Shown here: in pieces, positions 1 to 6,272 of the stretch
Layout: each line of letters begins with the position of its first letter
Numbering within the stretch: position 1 is the first letter of the stretch
Source of the DNA: Anderseniella sp.
GTDB taxonomy: Bacteria > Pseudomonadota > Alphaproteobacteria > Rhizobiales > Aestuariivirgaceae
Direction: 5' to 3'
Length of the DNA stretch: 6,744 nucleotides
NCBI GenBank assembly: GCA_013041995.1
Contig: JABDRA010000092.1
Coordinates: 1-6,744 of the forward strand
Position numbers and translations under genes: made by a program
Notes under the pieces: generated by a model
Database searches by the model: none
The model's input: the letters and a program-made list of their open reading frames with translations, nothing else
Told to the model about the DNA's origin: nothing

Positions 1-1
1 C

Positions 2-1468
2 TGCTCCGCGTTTTCCGGCGGCTGGCGGATGCGTGTCGCGCTGGCGGCGGCGCTGTTTGCCGAACCGGATGTGCTGCTGCTGGATGAGCCGACCAACTAT
101 CTTGATCTGGAAGGCGTGATTTGGCTGAAGAACTATATCCGCACCTATCGCCACACGGTTCTGATCGTCAGCCATGACCGCGACCTGCTCAATGACGCGG
201 TCAGCGCCATCCTGCATCTGGAGCAATGCAAGCTGACACTCTACCAGGGCAACTACGACACCTTCGACCGCATACGCCGCGAAAAGCAGGCGCTGCAGAT
301 GAAGATGAAGCGCAAGCAGGATGATGCACGCCAGCACATGCAGGCGTTTGTCGACCGGTTTCGCTACAAGGCCTCCAAGGCCAAGCAGGCACAATCACGC
401 CTGAAAGCCCTGGAGAAGATGGAACCGATTGCAGACGTGATCTCGGATCGCGTATCGCCGTTCCTGTTCCCCGAACCGGCCCGCCCGATAAATCCGCCGC
501 TGGTGCGTTTTGAAAAAGCTGCAGTGGGCTATGAGGAAGGCAAGCCGATCCTGCGCAATATCGACTTGCGCATTGATGGTGATGATCGCATCGCCCTTCT
601 GGGGGCCAACGGCAACGGCAAGTCTACATTTGCAAAACTGCTGTGCGGGCGCCTTGATGTGATGGACGGGCATATGCGCCATCACAAGAAGCTGAATGTG
701 GCCTACTTCGCACAACACCAGCTTGACGAACTGAACCCAGGCGAAACGCCCTATGATCATTTCGTCGCATTGATGCCCGATGCAACGGAGGCCCAGCGCC
801 GGTCAAAACTCGGTGCATACGGTTTTGGCGCCCATCTGACCCACAACAAGGTCGAGACACTGTCAGGCGGCGAGAAGGCGCGGCTCCTGTTTGCACTTGC
901 AGCCTTTCACGGACCGAACATTCTGGTGCTTGATGAGCCCACCAACCATCTCGACGTGGCAGCGCGCGAAGCGCTTGTTCACGCACTCAACGAGTATGAA
1001 GGCGCGGTGATCCTGATCAGCCATGACCGGCATTTGATCGAGGCATCGGTTGATCGTCTCTGGCTGGTCGATGAGGGCACTGTCAAGGCGTATGAGGGTG
1101 ATCTGGATGGCTATGCGCAACTGGTTCTGGAAAAAAGCCGGACGGCAAGGCGTGAGGCAAAAAAGAGCGCGCGCGCCTCAGCCCCAGCCAGCGAGCCTGC
1201 AAAATCCAAACCTGCGCCGGCCAAGGTGAATCTTGTTCATCTGAAGAAACAGATTCGACAAAGCGACAGCAAGATGCTGGAATTACAGGAAAAAATCACG
1301 ATCCTTGATCGGGCTCTGGCAGACCCGCAGATGTATGCGACACAGCCGAAAAAAGCTGCCGACTTCGCAAAACTGCGCGCCAGGCTGGCAGAAGACCTTG
1401 AGGCAACGGAGCTCAACTGGCTCCGGATGCAGGAGACCTTTGACACCGCCTCAAACGGACCTGCCTGA
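2..1468 (+). CDS. ABC-F family ATPase, YheS-like (5' end outside the window)
   Basis: This is a soluble tandem-NBD ATPase of the ABC-F family. Family members lack membrane domains and act on the ribosome (translation quality control or antibiotic protection). The frame is open to the left edge: the first visible residues read CSAFSGGWRMRVALA, which contain the ABC signature of the first NBD, so the ATG at 29 is internal and the gene is 5'-truncated by the window. Counting from the first visible Cys, Walker B LLLDEPTNYLD lies near 25-35 and the H-loop SHDR near 57. A basic, coiled inter-domain linker near 85-140 contains RFRYKASKAKQAQSRLKALE, very like E. coli YheS. The second NBD has Walker A GANGNGKST (about 201-209), signature LSGGEKARLL (about 287) and Walker B LVLDEPTNHLD (about 308). 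A Lys/Ala/Pro-rich tether leads to a C-terminal coiled coil (about 410-480). YheS-type linker wording favours YheS over Uup or EttA. The exact cellular role is not visible from sequence. Confidence 0.95.
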   Translation, partial: CSAFSGGWRMRVALAAALFAEPDVLLLDEPTNYLDLEGVIWLKNYIRTYRHTVLIVSHDRDLLNDAVSAILHLEQCKLTLYQGNYDTFDRIRREKQALQMKMKRKQDDARQHMQAFVDRFRYKASKAKQAQSRLKALEKMEPIADVISDRVSPFLFPEPARPINPPLVRFEKAAVGYEEGKPILRNIDLRIDGDDRIALLGANGNGKSTFAKLLCGRLDVMDGHMRHHKKLNVAYFAQHQLDELNPGETPYDHFVALMPDATEAQRRSKLGAYGFGAHLTHNKVETLSGGEKARLLFALAAFHGPNILVLDEPTNHLDVAAREALVHALNEYEGAVILISHDRHLIEASVDRLWLVDEGTVKAYEGDLDGYAQLVLEKSRTARREAKKSARASAPASEPAKSKPAPAKVNLVHLKKQIRQSDSKMLELQEKITILDRALADPQMYATQPKKAADFAKLRARLAEDLEATELNWLRMQETFDTASNGPA

Positions 1469-1475
1469 TCGGCAT

Positions 1476-1500
1476 AGCCGGGATTTAAAGATGCCCGGCT
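1476..1500. terminator. Weak inverted repeat between convergent genes
   Basis: AGCCGGG (1476-1482) and CCCGGCT (1494-1500) form a perfect 7-bp GC-rich stem with an 11-nt loop. It starts 8 bp after the ABC-F stop codon and lies 35 bp beyond the stop of the opposing gene. There is no good T-run on either side, so it may be a weak, bidirectional or factor-assisted terminator rather than a classical intrinsic one. Confidence 0.35.
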
Positions 1501-1535
1501 GAACCGCTTTCAGACGCAATGCCTTCGCGACACCT

Positions 1536-2300
1536 TCAATCGCGACCAGCTGCAACATTATAGTTTTCCGGTGTTTGTCCCGAAATTTCCAGAACCAGCT
1601 TGCGCCGCACCGCTTCTGCGAAACTCGCCCGTCCCTCCGCTGTCACCATGAAGGCACCAGGGCCGCCTATGATGCGGTCCGCGTATTCCTTTTCAAGGTT
1701 TGCTCCCGCCCGCCTGCCATCTTCCGGACGCAATATGGGCAGCGCATTGATTGTGATGCCTGCCGCCAGTACTTCCTGGCGCGCAGAGGCAATCGAGGGG
1801 CCGGAAAAATTGCGGATACTATCGCCGGAAAAGTCTATCACGGCACGTGGTGCGCGAATGTCGTTTACCTCGATTAACCTCTTGGCATCCAGCAAGGCAC
1901 CACCGATGGCATTGCCCCCATAGGCCTGACGCGGCGGGCCGGTCAGGGCTTTGGCAAAGGTCTCCGCCGTTTCTGCACCATCAATGATCATCCAATCCAC
2001 CACCACGGCGGTATTGCTTGCCCATTCGACATAGGTCACCGCGATTGTCCCGTAAATCGAACTTTCAATTGCTGCCACAACCGCTGGATCAGTTATCGCC
2101 GAAGCGTAACCCTGGCGCTGAAAGGCAAGCTCTTCGGTATCAATAGAGCCGGAGGCATCGGCGAGCAGCACCAGCTCCAGCCCGGCTTCGCGCCGATCCT
2201 GCGCTGCCGCCACTCCGGTGAGGACAAGCAAGAGAAAAACTCTGAGAAACATAACCACGCTTGCGCCAAGCTGTTTCTGCCCTATGGCAATCTGATACAT
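1536..2300 (-). CDS. Secreted DUF1194 / von Willebrand factor A-like protein
   Basis: This is a predicted exported protein of the DUF1194 family, a VWA-like fold of unknown substrate common in rhizobia and Rhodobacterales. I chose the ATG at 2300 (254 aa) because GGAG sits 7 nt upstream; the frame remains open to an ATG at 2366, and a start at 2252 is the other plausible choice. Residues about 17-34 form a signal peptide (MFLRVFLLLVLTGVAAAQ) with a likely cleavage after AAA. The VWA core begins with LVLLADASGSID, whose DASGS (about 48-52) is the MIDAS metal-binding motif. A second conserved stretch, AVIDFSGDS (about 153-161), matches the family's VIDVSGDG strand. The MIDAS threonine position seems to be Asn in GGNAIGGAL (about 129-136), an alignment-based inference. 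It lies 83 bp downstream of the serine hydrolase on the same strand, but a terminator-like hairpin separates them. Its role is unknown; periplasmic metal-dependent protein binding is a family-level guess. Confidence 0.88.
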   Translation of the reverse strand: MYQIAIGQKQLGASVVMFLRVFLLLVLTGVAAAQDRREAGLELVLLADASGSIDTEELAFQRQGYASAITDPAVVAAIESSIYGTIAVTYVEWASNTAVVVDWMIIDGAETAETFAKALTGPPRQAYGGNAIGGALLDAKRLIEVNDIRAPRAVIDFSGDSIRNFSGPSIASARQEVLAAGITINALPILRPEDGRRAGANLEKEYADRIIGGPGAFMVTAEGRASFAEAVRRKLVLEISGQTPENYNVAAGRD

Positions 2301-2307
2301 AACGTAA

Positions 2308-2311
2308 CTCC
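2308..2311 (-). promoter_or_regulatory. Ribosome binding site deciding the DUF1194 start
   Basis: On the minus strand GGAG lies 7 nt before the ATG at 2300. The alternative ATG at 2252 has no comparable purine-rich site (the preceding bases read AAGCGTGGTT), and this is why the longer signal-peptide n-region was preferred. Confidence 0.5.
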
Positions 2312-2332
2312 GGCTGTCAGTCCCCCGAGCCC

Positions 2333-2361
2333 ATGATACCCAATCAACACTGCGGCAATTC
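2333..2361 (-). promoter_or_regulatory. Possible promoter for the DUF1194 gene
   Basis: Reading the minus strand, TATCAT (2338-2333) matches the -10 consensus at five of six bases, about 32 bp before the chosen ATG. The hexamer 17 bp upstream, GAATTG, is a poor -35. The main support is positional: it lies just downstream of a probable terminator and before a gene that would then need its own promoter. The call is tentative. Confidence 0.2.
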
Positions 2362-2364
2362 AGC

Positions 2365-2396
2365 AAGAAAAAGCGGCAAGAGTCTATGCGGCTTTT
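2365..2396 (-). terminator. Probable intrinsic terminator at the serine hydrolase stop
   Basis: On the minus strand AAAAGC pairs with GCTTTT, with a C·C mismatch and then an inner GCA/TGC helix around an 8-nt loop; the transcript continues TCTT, so the distal arm merges into a T-rich tail (GCTTTTTCTT). The TAG stop codon of the serine hydrolase (2384-2386) sits in the loop and the loop-side base of the inner helix, so the terminator overlaps the end of the coding region. The A-run on the other side could make it work in both directions. Confidence 0.5.
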
Positions 2397-3394
2397 CTGC
2401 GCGCCGTTGGGATGATTTCACGTTCTATCAATTGCAACAAGTCACCAAAATATCCCGCGCTGCGGGCCGGGCGTGTGGGATCAGAGGTAATCGCAACGGT
2501 CAGCTCAAGACCTGGCACGACGCAGATGATCTGACCACCATAGCCTCGCGCCAGCGCGTAGGCGTCGTCTCCCGTGCGCCCCAGGAACCAACCGTAGCCG
2601 TAGCTCAACTCGGAGAACGGCGAACGTGTACTTGGCTTCAAAGAGCGTTTCACCCAGTCTGCGCTGAGTACCTGCACGCCATCCCAACGGCCACCTAGTC
2701 GATACAATTCACCGAAACGCACCATTCCTCGCAGGCTCAGCGCCATTTCATTGCTGCCGAGGTAACGGCCTTGCGGGTCGCGTGTCCAGGCCGGTATGTC
2801 CATGCCGAGCGGCTTGCCCAACCGGCTGCGTGCGAGGGTCAGCAGGCTTTCACCCGAGACCTCGGACAGCACCGCACCGAGCACATGGATAGACCCTGTC
2901 GAATAGAGCATCCGGCTGCCGGGCTCAGCCAAAAAGGGCCGCATCAATGCGTTGGCGACCCAATTGCTGCTGCTGATCCAGCCCCCGTAATTGGCTCCCG
3001 AGGTCCGCTCCAGCCCTGCCTGCATGGTTACCAGTTGCTCCATCGTGATCGCAGCCACGCGCGGGTCGGCACCGGCCGGGATCAACTTGGGGGCTACATC
3101 TGCGAGCGTAGCGTCGAGCGATGGGATTTCACCCCGGTCAAGTGCGGCACCTGTCAGGGCGGCAACGATGGTCTTGGAAACGGATTTGACCGGCACAGTC
3201 CGACTGATATCGGGGCCGCGAAAAACCTCTGACAGAACCTCTATGCCACCGAGTTGAACCACAAGCGCATGGCATTGGTCCAGCGCGCGCGCCTGCGACG
3301 CCACCGCAAGCCATGAACCGGGCCCGGCCGCAGCAGGCAGAGCAGTCAGTGCGACGGCTCCCGCGACAAACTGGCGGCGGCACATAACCGGCAT
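2384..3394 (-). CDS. Tat-exported serine hydrolase, beta-lactamase/class C family
   Basis: This is a 336-aa protein of the serine beta-lactamase-like (class C, esterase/DD-peptidase) superfamily. The ATG at 3394 is supported by AAGGAG five nt upstream; the next Met (residue 4) would be too far from it. The N-terminus CRRQFVAGAVALTALPAAA has the twin-arginine followed by a hydrophobic stretch, so Tat export to the periplasm is likely. The nucleophile motif SVSK (71-74) gives Ser71 and Lys74. YST (164-166) is the Tyr-containing second motif. GYGGQ (284-288) occupies the place of the KTG/HxG motif, as in many non-lactamase esterase-like members. TMEQLVTMQAGL (117-128) is the conserved helix of the family (normally 'L.hLLtHtSGL'). 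The family includes esterases, D-amino peptidases and 6-aminohexanoate-dimer hydrolase; the substrate cannot be read from sequence, and beta-lactam resistance should not be assumed. It is transcribed divergently from the acetyltransferase. Confidence 0.9.
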   Translation of the reverse strand: MPVMCRRQFVAGAVALTALPAAAGPGSWLAVASQARALDQCHALVVQLGGIEVLSEVFRGPDISRTVPVKSVSKTIVAALTGAALDRGEIPSLDATLADVAPKLIPAGADPRVAAITMEQLVTMQAGLERTSGANYGGWISSSNWVANALMRPFLAEPGSRMLYSTGSIHVLGAVLSEVSGESLLTLARSRLGKPLGMDIPAWTRDPQGRYLGSNEMALSLRGMVRFGELYRLGGRWDGVQVLSADWVKRSLKPSTRSPFSELSYGYGWFLGRTGDDAYALARGYGGQIICVVPGLELTVAITSDPTRPARSAGYFGDLLQLIEREIIPTARRKAA

Positions 3395-3399
3395 GAGAT

Positions 3400-3405
3400 C
3401 TCCTT
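3400..3405 (-). promoter_or_regulatory. Strong Shine-Dalgarno of the serine hydrolase
   Basis: AAGGAG on the minus strand, 5 nt before the ATG at 3394. It is the best ribosome binding site in the window, and fixes the start that includes the complete Tat signal. Confidence 0.75.
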
Positions 3406-3432
3406 CAGATTATTGAGCTAAGCATAAGTCAG

Positions 3433-3452
3433 TGAGTAATTGTAGCTACTCA
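3433..3452. repeat. Operator-like dyad upstream of the serine hydrolase
   Basis: TGAGTA (3433-3438) and TACTCA (3447-3452) are perfect inverted half-sites separated by 8 bp, about 40-58 bp upstream of the hydrolase ATG. Size and position suit a dimeric regulator, but no regulator gene is visible here and a 6+6 match can arise by chance. Confidence 0.3.
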
Positions 3453-3466
3453 GAATCCTGTGTACA

Positions 3467-3485
3467 GCGGCCTATTGCAGGCCGC
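3467..3485. repeat. Perfect 7-bp GC-rich hairpin in the divergent spacer
   Basis: GCGGCCT (3467-3473) and AGGCCGC (3479-3485) flank the 5-nt loop ATTGC, giving a compact stem with six GC pairs. No T-run follows on either strand (CATTTCGC on the plus side), so it is not a classical terminator. No gene ends nearby, so its purpose is unclear. Confidence 0.4.
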
Positions 3486-3668
3486 CATTTCGCTATTGCA
3501 TGCGGCGGCGCGGTTTCCTCAGAGCAGACGTCGCAGGCAGGATCAGGCCGTCACGTTCGCACAAGCGGTCCATCTATCCCACAACTCTTCTGACGTCACA
3601 GACTTTCGGCTCTCCGCCTGGGAATGCGCGGAAACAGTGCGCAATCCGGCATCGGCATGATATCGAAA

Positions 3669-3696
3669 TTGGACACGAGTATTTTTGTGATATGGT
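3669..3696 (+). promoter_or_regulatory. Candidate promoter of the acetyltransferase gene
   Basis: TTGGAC (3669-3674) and TATGGT (3691-3696) are separated by 16 bp and lie about 40 bp before the ATG at 3736. Each matches the sigma70-type hexamer at about four of six positions, and the AT-rich spacer supports the call. A GAGG ribosome binding site follows at 3727-3730. Confidence 0.4.
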
Positions 3697-3735
3697 GAAT
3701 TTCCGGTGGATTGATTTCGCGAAAATGAGGCTTTC

Positions 3736-4368
3736 ATGACCAAAAATGCAAGTGAAACATACCACCTGAGACCGCTTCACAAAGCGGATATCGCGACCGT
3801 GGCAGGCTGGTATGAATCTCTTGACGACTTGTCACTTTTCGATCGCACGATGCGTGTGCCGGTCAATCACGAGGCGGTCGAGCAGTCACTGTTGGAAGCA
3901 ACCGGAGTTGAAGGTACCAGCGGGAAGTGCTGGTTCGCCATTGAGGCTGAACGCGATAGTTTGTGCGGCATTGTGGGCCTGGAGAACGTCAACGCCATCA
4001 ACGGCGACGCCATTCTGGCGCTTTTTATAGAAGAGGCGTCCCGGAACAAGGGAATTGGCGTTCGCTCAGCTGCACTGGTTCTTGACATGGCATTTAACCA
4101 GCTACGCCTGAACAGGGTCAGTTCGTTCTATCGCACGGACAATGAAGCTTCACGCAAACTGACCACTGCCACCGGCTTCCGAAAGGAAGGATGCCTTCGC
4201 AAGGCATGGTTTTCAGGAGGCAAGTACATCGACATGATCTGCGTCGGTCTGCTGCAGTCCGAATGGATGAAACACCGACCGGAAATGGCGAGCCAGCTAT
4301 CCGTCGCTACACGCGTGAAGTTCGGGCACAAAAAATCCGGTGGTTGGTCGTGGCCGCCCGTCGATTGA
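3736..4368 (+). CDS. GNAT family N-acetyltransferase (RimJ/RimL-like)
   Basis: This 210-aa cytoplasmic enzyme is predicted to transfer an acetyl group from acetyl-CoA to an amine. The ATG at 3736 has GAGG 5 nt upstream. The N-terminal strand HLRPLHKADIATV (10-22) is the usual GNAT opening. Motif A is SRNKGIGVRSAAL (102-114), in which R103-x-x-G106-x-G108 forms the pyrophosphate-binding loop for CoA. The following helix and strand, LRLNRVSSFYRTDNEASRK (123-141), and the TGFRKEG segment (146-152) are typical of the Acetyltransf_3 subgroup, as is the ending YIDMICVGLLQSEW (164-177). Residues from about 180 form a basic, Trp/Pro-ending tail beyond the usual domain. The substrate is unknown: RimJ/L-like proteins modify ribosomal protein N-termini, but this subgroup also acts on small amines. 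It has its own promoter candidate and is followed after 108 bp by the cyclase gene. Confidence 0.92.
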   Translation: MTKNASETYHLRPLHKADIATVAGWYESLDDLSLFDRTMRVPVNHEAVEQSLLEATGVEGTSGKCWFAIEAERDSLCGIVGLENVNAINGDAILALFIEEASRNKGIGVRSAALVLDMAFNQLRLNRVSSFYRTDNEASRKLTTATGFRKEGCLRKAWFSGGKYIDMICVGLLQSEWMKHRPEMASQLSVATRVKFGHKKSGGWSWPPVD

Positions 4369-4400
4369 GAGCAACCCATACAAGTTGATGTGGGCTGAAT

Positions 4401-4429
4401 TTGACACCATCTATAAGTTTCAAAATCGC
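4401..4429 (+). promoter_or_regulatory. Possible promoter of the cyclase gene
   Basis: A perfect -35 hexamer TTGACA (4401-4406) lies in the acetyltransferase-cyclase spacer about 70 bp before the GTG start. No good -10 falls at the usual distance (AATCGC at 17 bp), while a good TATAAG (4412-4417) is too close. Evidence for a dedicated promoter is therefore partial; cotranscription with the acetyltransferase remains possible. Confidence 0.22.
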
Positions 4430-4476
4430 GTACACCAAAAGAAGTGCCGTCAAGGGCGATGTAAGGTACCAACAAA

Positions 4477-6252
4477 GTGAATTCACTGCAGACCAAACCG
4501 TTAGATGCCGGCAAGCGCCAATTGGGTGCGATCCTGTTTGCCGACATCGTCGATTACAGCAGATTGATGAGCCAGGATGAGATTGCGACCCATCATTCGG
4601 TTGGGCAGAGTCTTGAGCTGTTTGAAGCCAAAAGTGCCGAGTTCGGAGGCGTCATTCTGGATCAACGAGGCGATAGCGCTCTGGTATTGTTTGACAGTGC
4701 CGTTGCTGCTGTTGAACTTGCTGTCGCCATTCAGGAACAGTTTGAACAGGTCAATCCGGACGTGGCAGAAGACCGCCAGATCAGATTCCGGATCGGCATC
4801 AATGTAGGCGAAGTTCTCCGAGACCAGCGTGGTGTTCACGGCGACAGCGTCAACATTGCGGCCAGACTTGAAAGCATTGCTGAACCCGGGACAATTTTCA
4901 TCAGTTCGGCGGTTCATGACCTGATACGCGCCAAACTCAGATATGGTTATGAATTTGTCGGTTCGAAATCTCTGAAAAACATCGCCGAGCCAATTGATGT
5001 CTATCGTGTCCGGTCGGAAGTTGACGGTGCCACGATGGCACCCAGCATTCGCACGCACGCCAACAAGGATAAGCGGTTGTTGCCGGATATCCCGTCGGTG
5101 GTTGTTCTGCCATTCCAGAACCAAGGTTCAGACAGCAGCGGAGACTGGCTGGCCGAAGGGATCACTGAGGACATAACTGTCAACCTGTCGAAATTCAAAA
5201 ACCTGTTCGTTATTTCCAGGAACTCGGCCTTCATGTTCCGGGAAAAACAGGTTCAGCCTCAAGACGCTGCCCGTCAGCTGGGCGTGCGATATGTCACCCA
5301 AGGCAGAATTCGACGTGCCGGGAACCGAATCCGCATCTCAGTTGAAATGGTGGATACGGATGCTGACCGGATGATCTGGGGCGAACAGTACAATCGCAAC
5401 CTGGATGACATTTTCACCCTTCAGGACGAGATTACCGAGACTGTCGTTGCCGCCTCCACCGTTCAGATTGAAGCCAGCGAGCACGAACGCGTGCGGCGGG
5501 CCCTGCCCCGCGATCTGGCCGCCTACGGATTCCTGCTGCAAGGTCAGCAACTGATTTTCAAATATACGCGTCAGGACAACCAGCGTGCCCGTGAATTCTA
5601 TCAATCAGCGCTTGAGGCAGATGATCGATACGCCCGTGCAATTGCCGCAATTTCTCGAACCCTGAATATTGACTGGCGCTATTCATGGAATGACGACCCC
5701 GACAGATTGCTTGATAAGGCGTTGTTATTGGCTCAAGACGCGGTGCAACTCGATCCCACTGACGCCCGCGGCTATGGAGAACTCGGGTTCGTACATCTTT
5801 ACCGAAAAGAGTTTGATGCTTCCATTGACGCCTATCAACGCGCTCAATCGCTGAACCCAAATGATGCTGATTTGCTGTCTGACATGGCCGACGCACTGGC
5901 ACACGCGGGAAAGTCTGAGGAATCGATCGAGCTGCTCAACAGGGCAATGCGGTTGAACCCGTTCTACCCGGACCAGTATCTGTGGCACCTTGGTGGGGCT
6001 CAATACAATCTGAAGCAGTATGACGATGTCATCAGATCCATCCAGAGAATGCATAACCCGATTGAAGGCAGACGATTACTTGCGGCGAGCTACGCCCAAC
6101 TGGGCCGCCTTGATGAAGCTCGTGAGCAGGCAAGATTGCTGCTCGAAGCGCATCCCAACTTTTCGCTCGACCACTGGGCCTCCATTCTTCCGGATCGGCT
6201 GGAAGAAGAAACCATGCACTACATCGAAGGACTGAAAAAAGCGGGGCTTTGA
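4477..6252 (+). CDS. Class III nucleotide cyclase fused to TolB-like domain and TPR repeats
   Basis: This 591-aa protein probably makes a cyclic nucleotide second messenger (cAMP in most relatives). The start is GTG at 4477: an in-frame TAA lies only five codons upstream (4462-4464), the cyclase domain starts almost at once, and AAGG lies 10 nt upstream, a weak site. The catalytic domain covers about 15-178. FADIVDYSRLM gives the first metal Asp (D23), RGDSALVLF the second (D66), FRIGINVGEV (104-113) a core strand, and VNIAAR (125-130) the transition-state Asn126 and Arg130. The purine-selecting Lys and Asp of classical adenylyl cyclases appear replaced by Asp62 and Gly119. Residues about 205-330 (VVVLPFQNQ, LAEGITEDI, VISRNS, LGVRYVTQGRIRRAGNRIRI, IFTLQDEI) form the TolB/CadC-C-like module usual in this protein type. 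From about 350 to 565 TPR-like helices follow, clearest at 429-496 and 532-562. No transmembrane segment is visible, so the whole protein should be cytoplasmic. Its partners and stimulus are unknown. Confidence 0.92.
   Translation: MNSLQTKPLDAGKRQLGAILFADIVDYSRLMSQDEIATHHSVGQSLELFEAKSAEFGGVILDQRGDSALVLFDSAVAAVELAVAIQEQFEQVNPDVAEDRQIRFRIGINVGEVLRDQRGVHGDSVNIAARLESIAEPGTIFISSAVHDLIRAKLRYGYEFVGSKSLKNIAEPIDVYRVRSEVDGATMAPSIRTHANKDKRLLPDIPSVVVLPFQNQGSDSSGDWLAEGITEDITVNLSKFKNLFVISRNSAFMFREKQVQPQDAARQLGVRYVTQGRIRRAGNRIRISVEMVDTDADRMIWGEQYNRNLDDIFTLQDEITETVVAASTVQIEASEHERVRRALPRDLAAYGFLLQGQQLIFKYTRQDNQRAREFYQSALEADDRYARAIAAISRTLNIDWRYSWNDDPDRLLDKALLLAQDAVQLDPTDARGYGELGFVHLYRKEFDASIDAYQRAQSLNPNDADLLSDMADALAHAGKSEESIELLNRAMRLNPFYPDQYLWHLGGAQYNLKQYDDVIRSIQRMHNPIEGRRLLAASYAQLGRLDEAREQARLLLEAHPNFSLDHWASILPDRLEEETMHYIEGLKKAGL
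6235..6250 (-). terminator. Small hairpin plus T-run, possible terminator of the right-edge gene
   Basis: Read on the minus strand, AAAGC-CCC-GCTTT is followed by further T residues (six T in a row in total). It begins 22 bp after the stop of the minus-strand gene and lies wholly in the last codons of the convergent cyclase gene. The stem is only 5 bp with two GC pairs, so the call is weak, supported mainly by position and T-run. Confidence 0.3.
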
Positions 6253-6272
6253 CGACTATTTAACGCTTACAA

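Larger units (their letters stand above)
3395..3735. other. 341-bp divergent intergenic region without a convincing gene
   Basis: This is the spacer between two divergent genes. Short open frames exist on both strands (for example 3460-3660 on + and 3543-3743 on -), but none has a convincing ribosome binding site or a recognisable product, and the minus-strand frames run into the acetyltransferase start. The hydrolase-proximal part carries a dyad, a GC-rich hairpin and a repeated octamer; the acetyltransferase-proximal end is AT-rich and promoter-like. An 8-bp palindrome TGACGTCA lies at 3591-3598. No tRNA or named small RNA was recognised. Confidence 0.6.

Noticed and set aside
3591..3598. 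TGACGTCA palindrome
   Set aside because: An isolated 8-bp palindrome with no partner site; expected by chance at this scale.
3460..3660. Small plus-strand open frame in the divergent spacer
   Set aside because: There is no ribosome binding site, its composition is arginine-rich and low in hydrophobic residues, and it overlaps the hairpin. It looks like chance.
3543..3780. Minus-strand open frames running from the acetyltransferase start into the spacer
   Set aside because: They overlap the supported GNAT start and its promoter, and the products have no recognisable features.
4375..4394. Possible terminator after the acetyltransferase (CCCA/TGGG stem)
   Set aside because: There are only four to six pairs including a wobble, and only a short AATTT downstream. 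It is too weak to list.
4501..5124. Long antisense open frame (207 codons) inside the cyclase gene
   Set aside because: It lies fully opposite the conserved catalytic motifs; the sense frame explains the region and the antisense product resembles nothing known.
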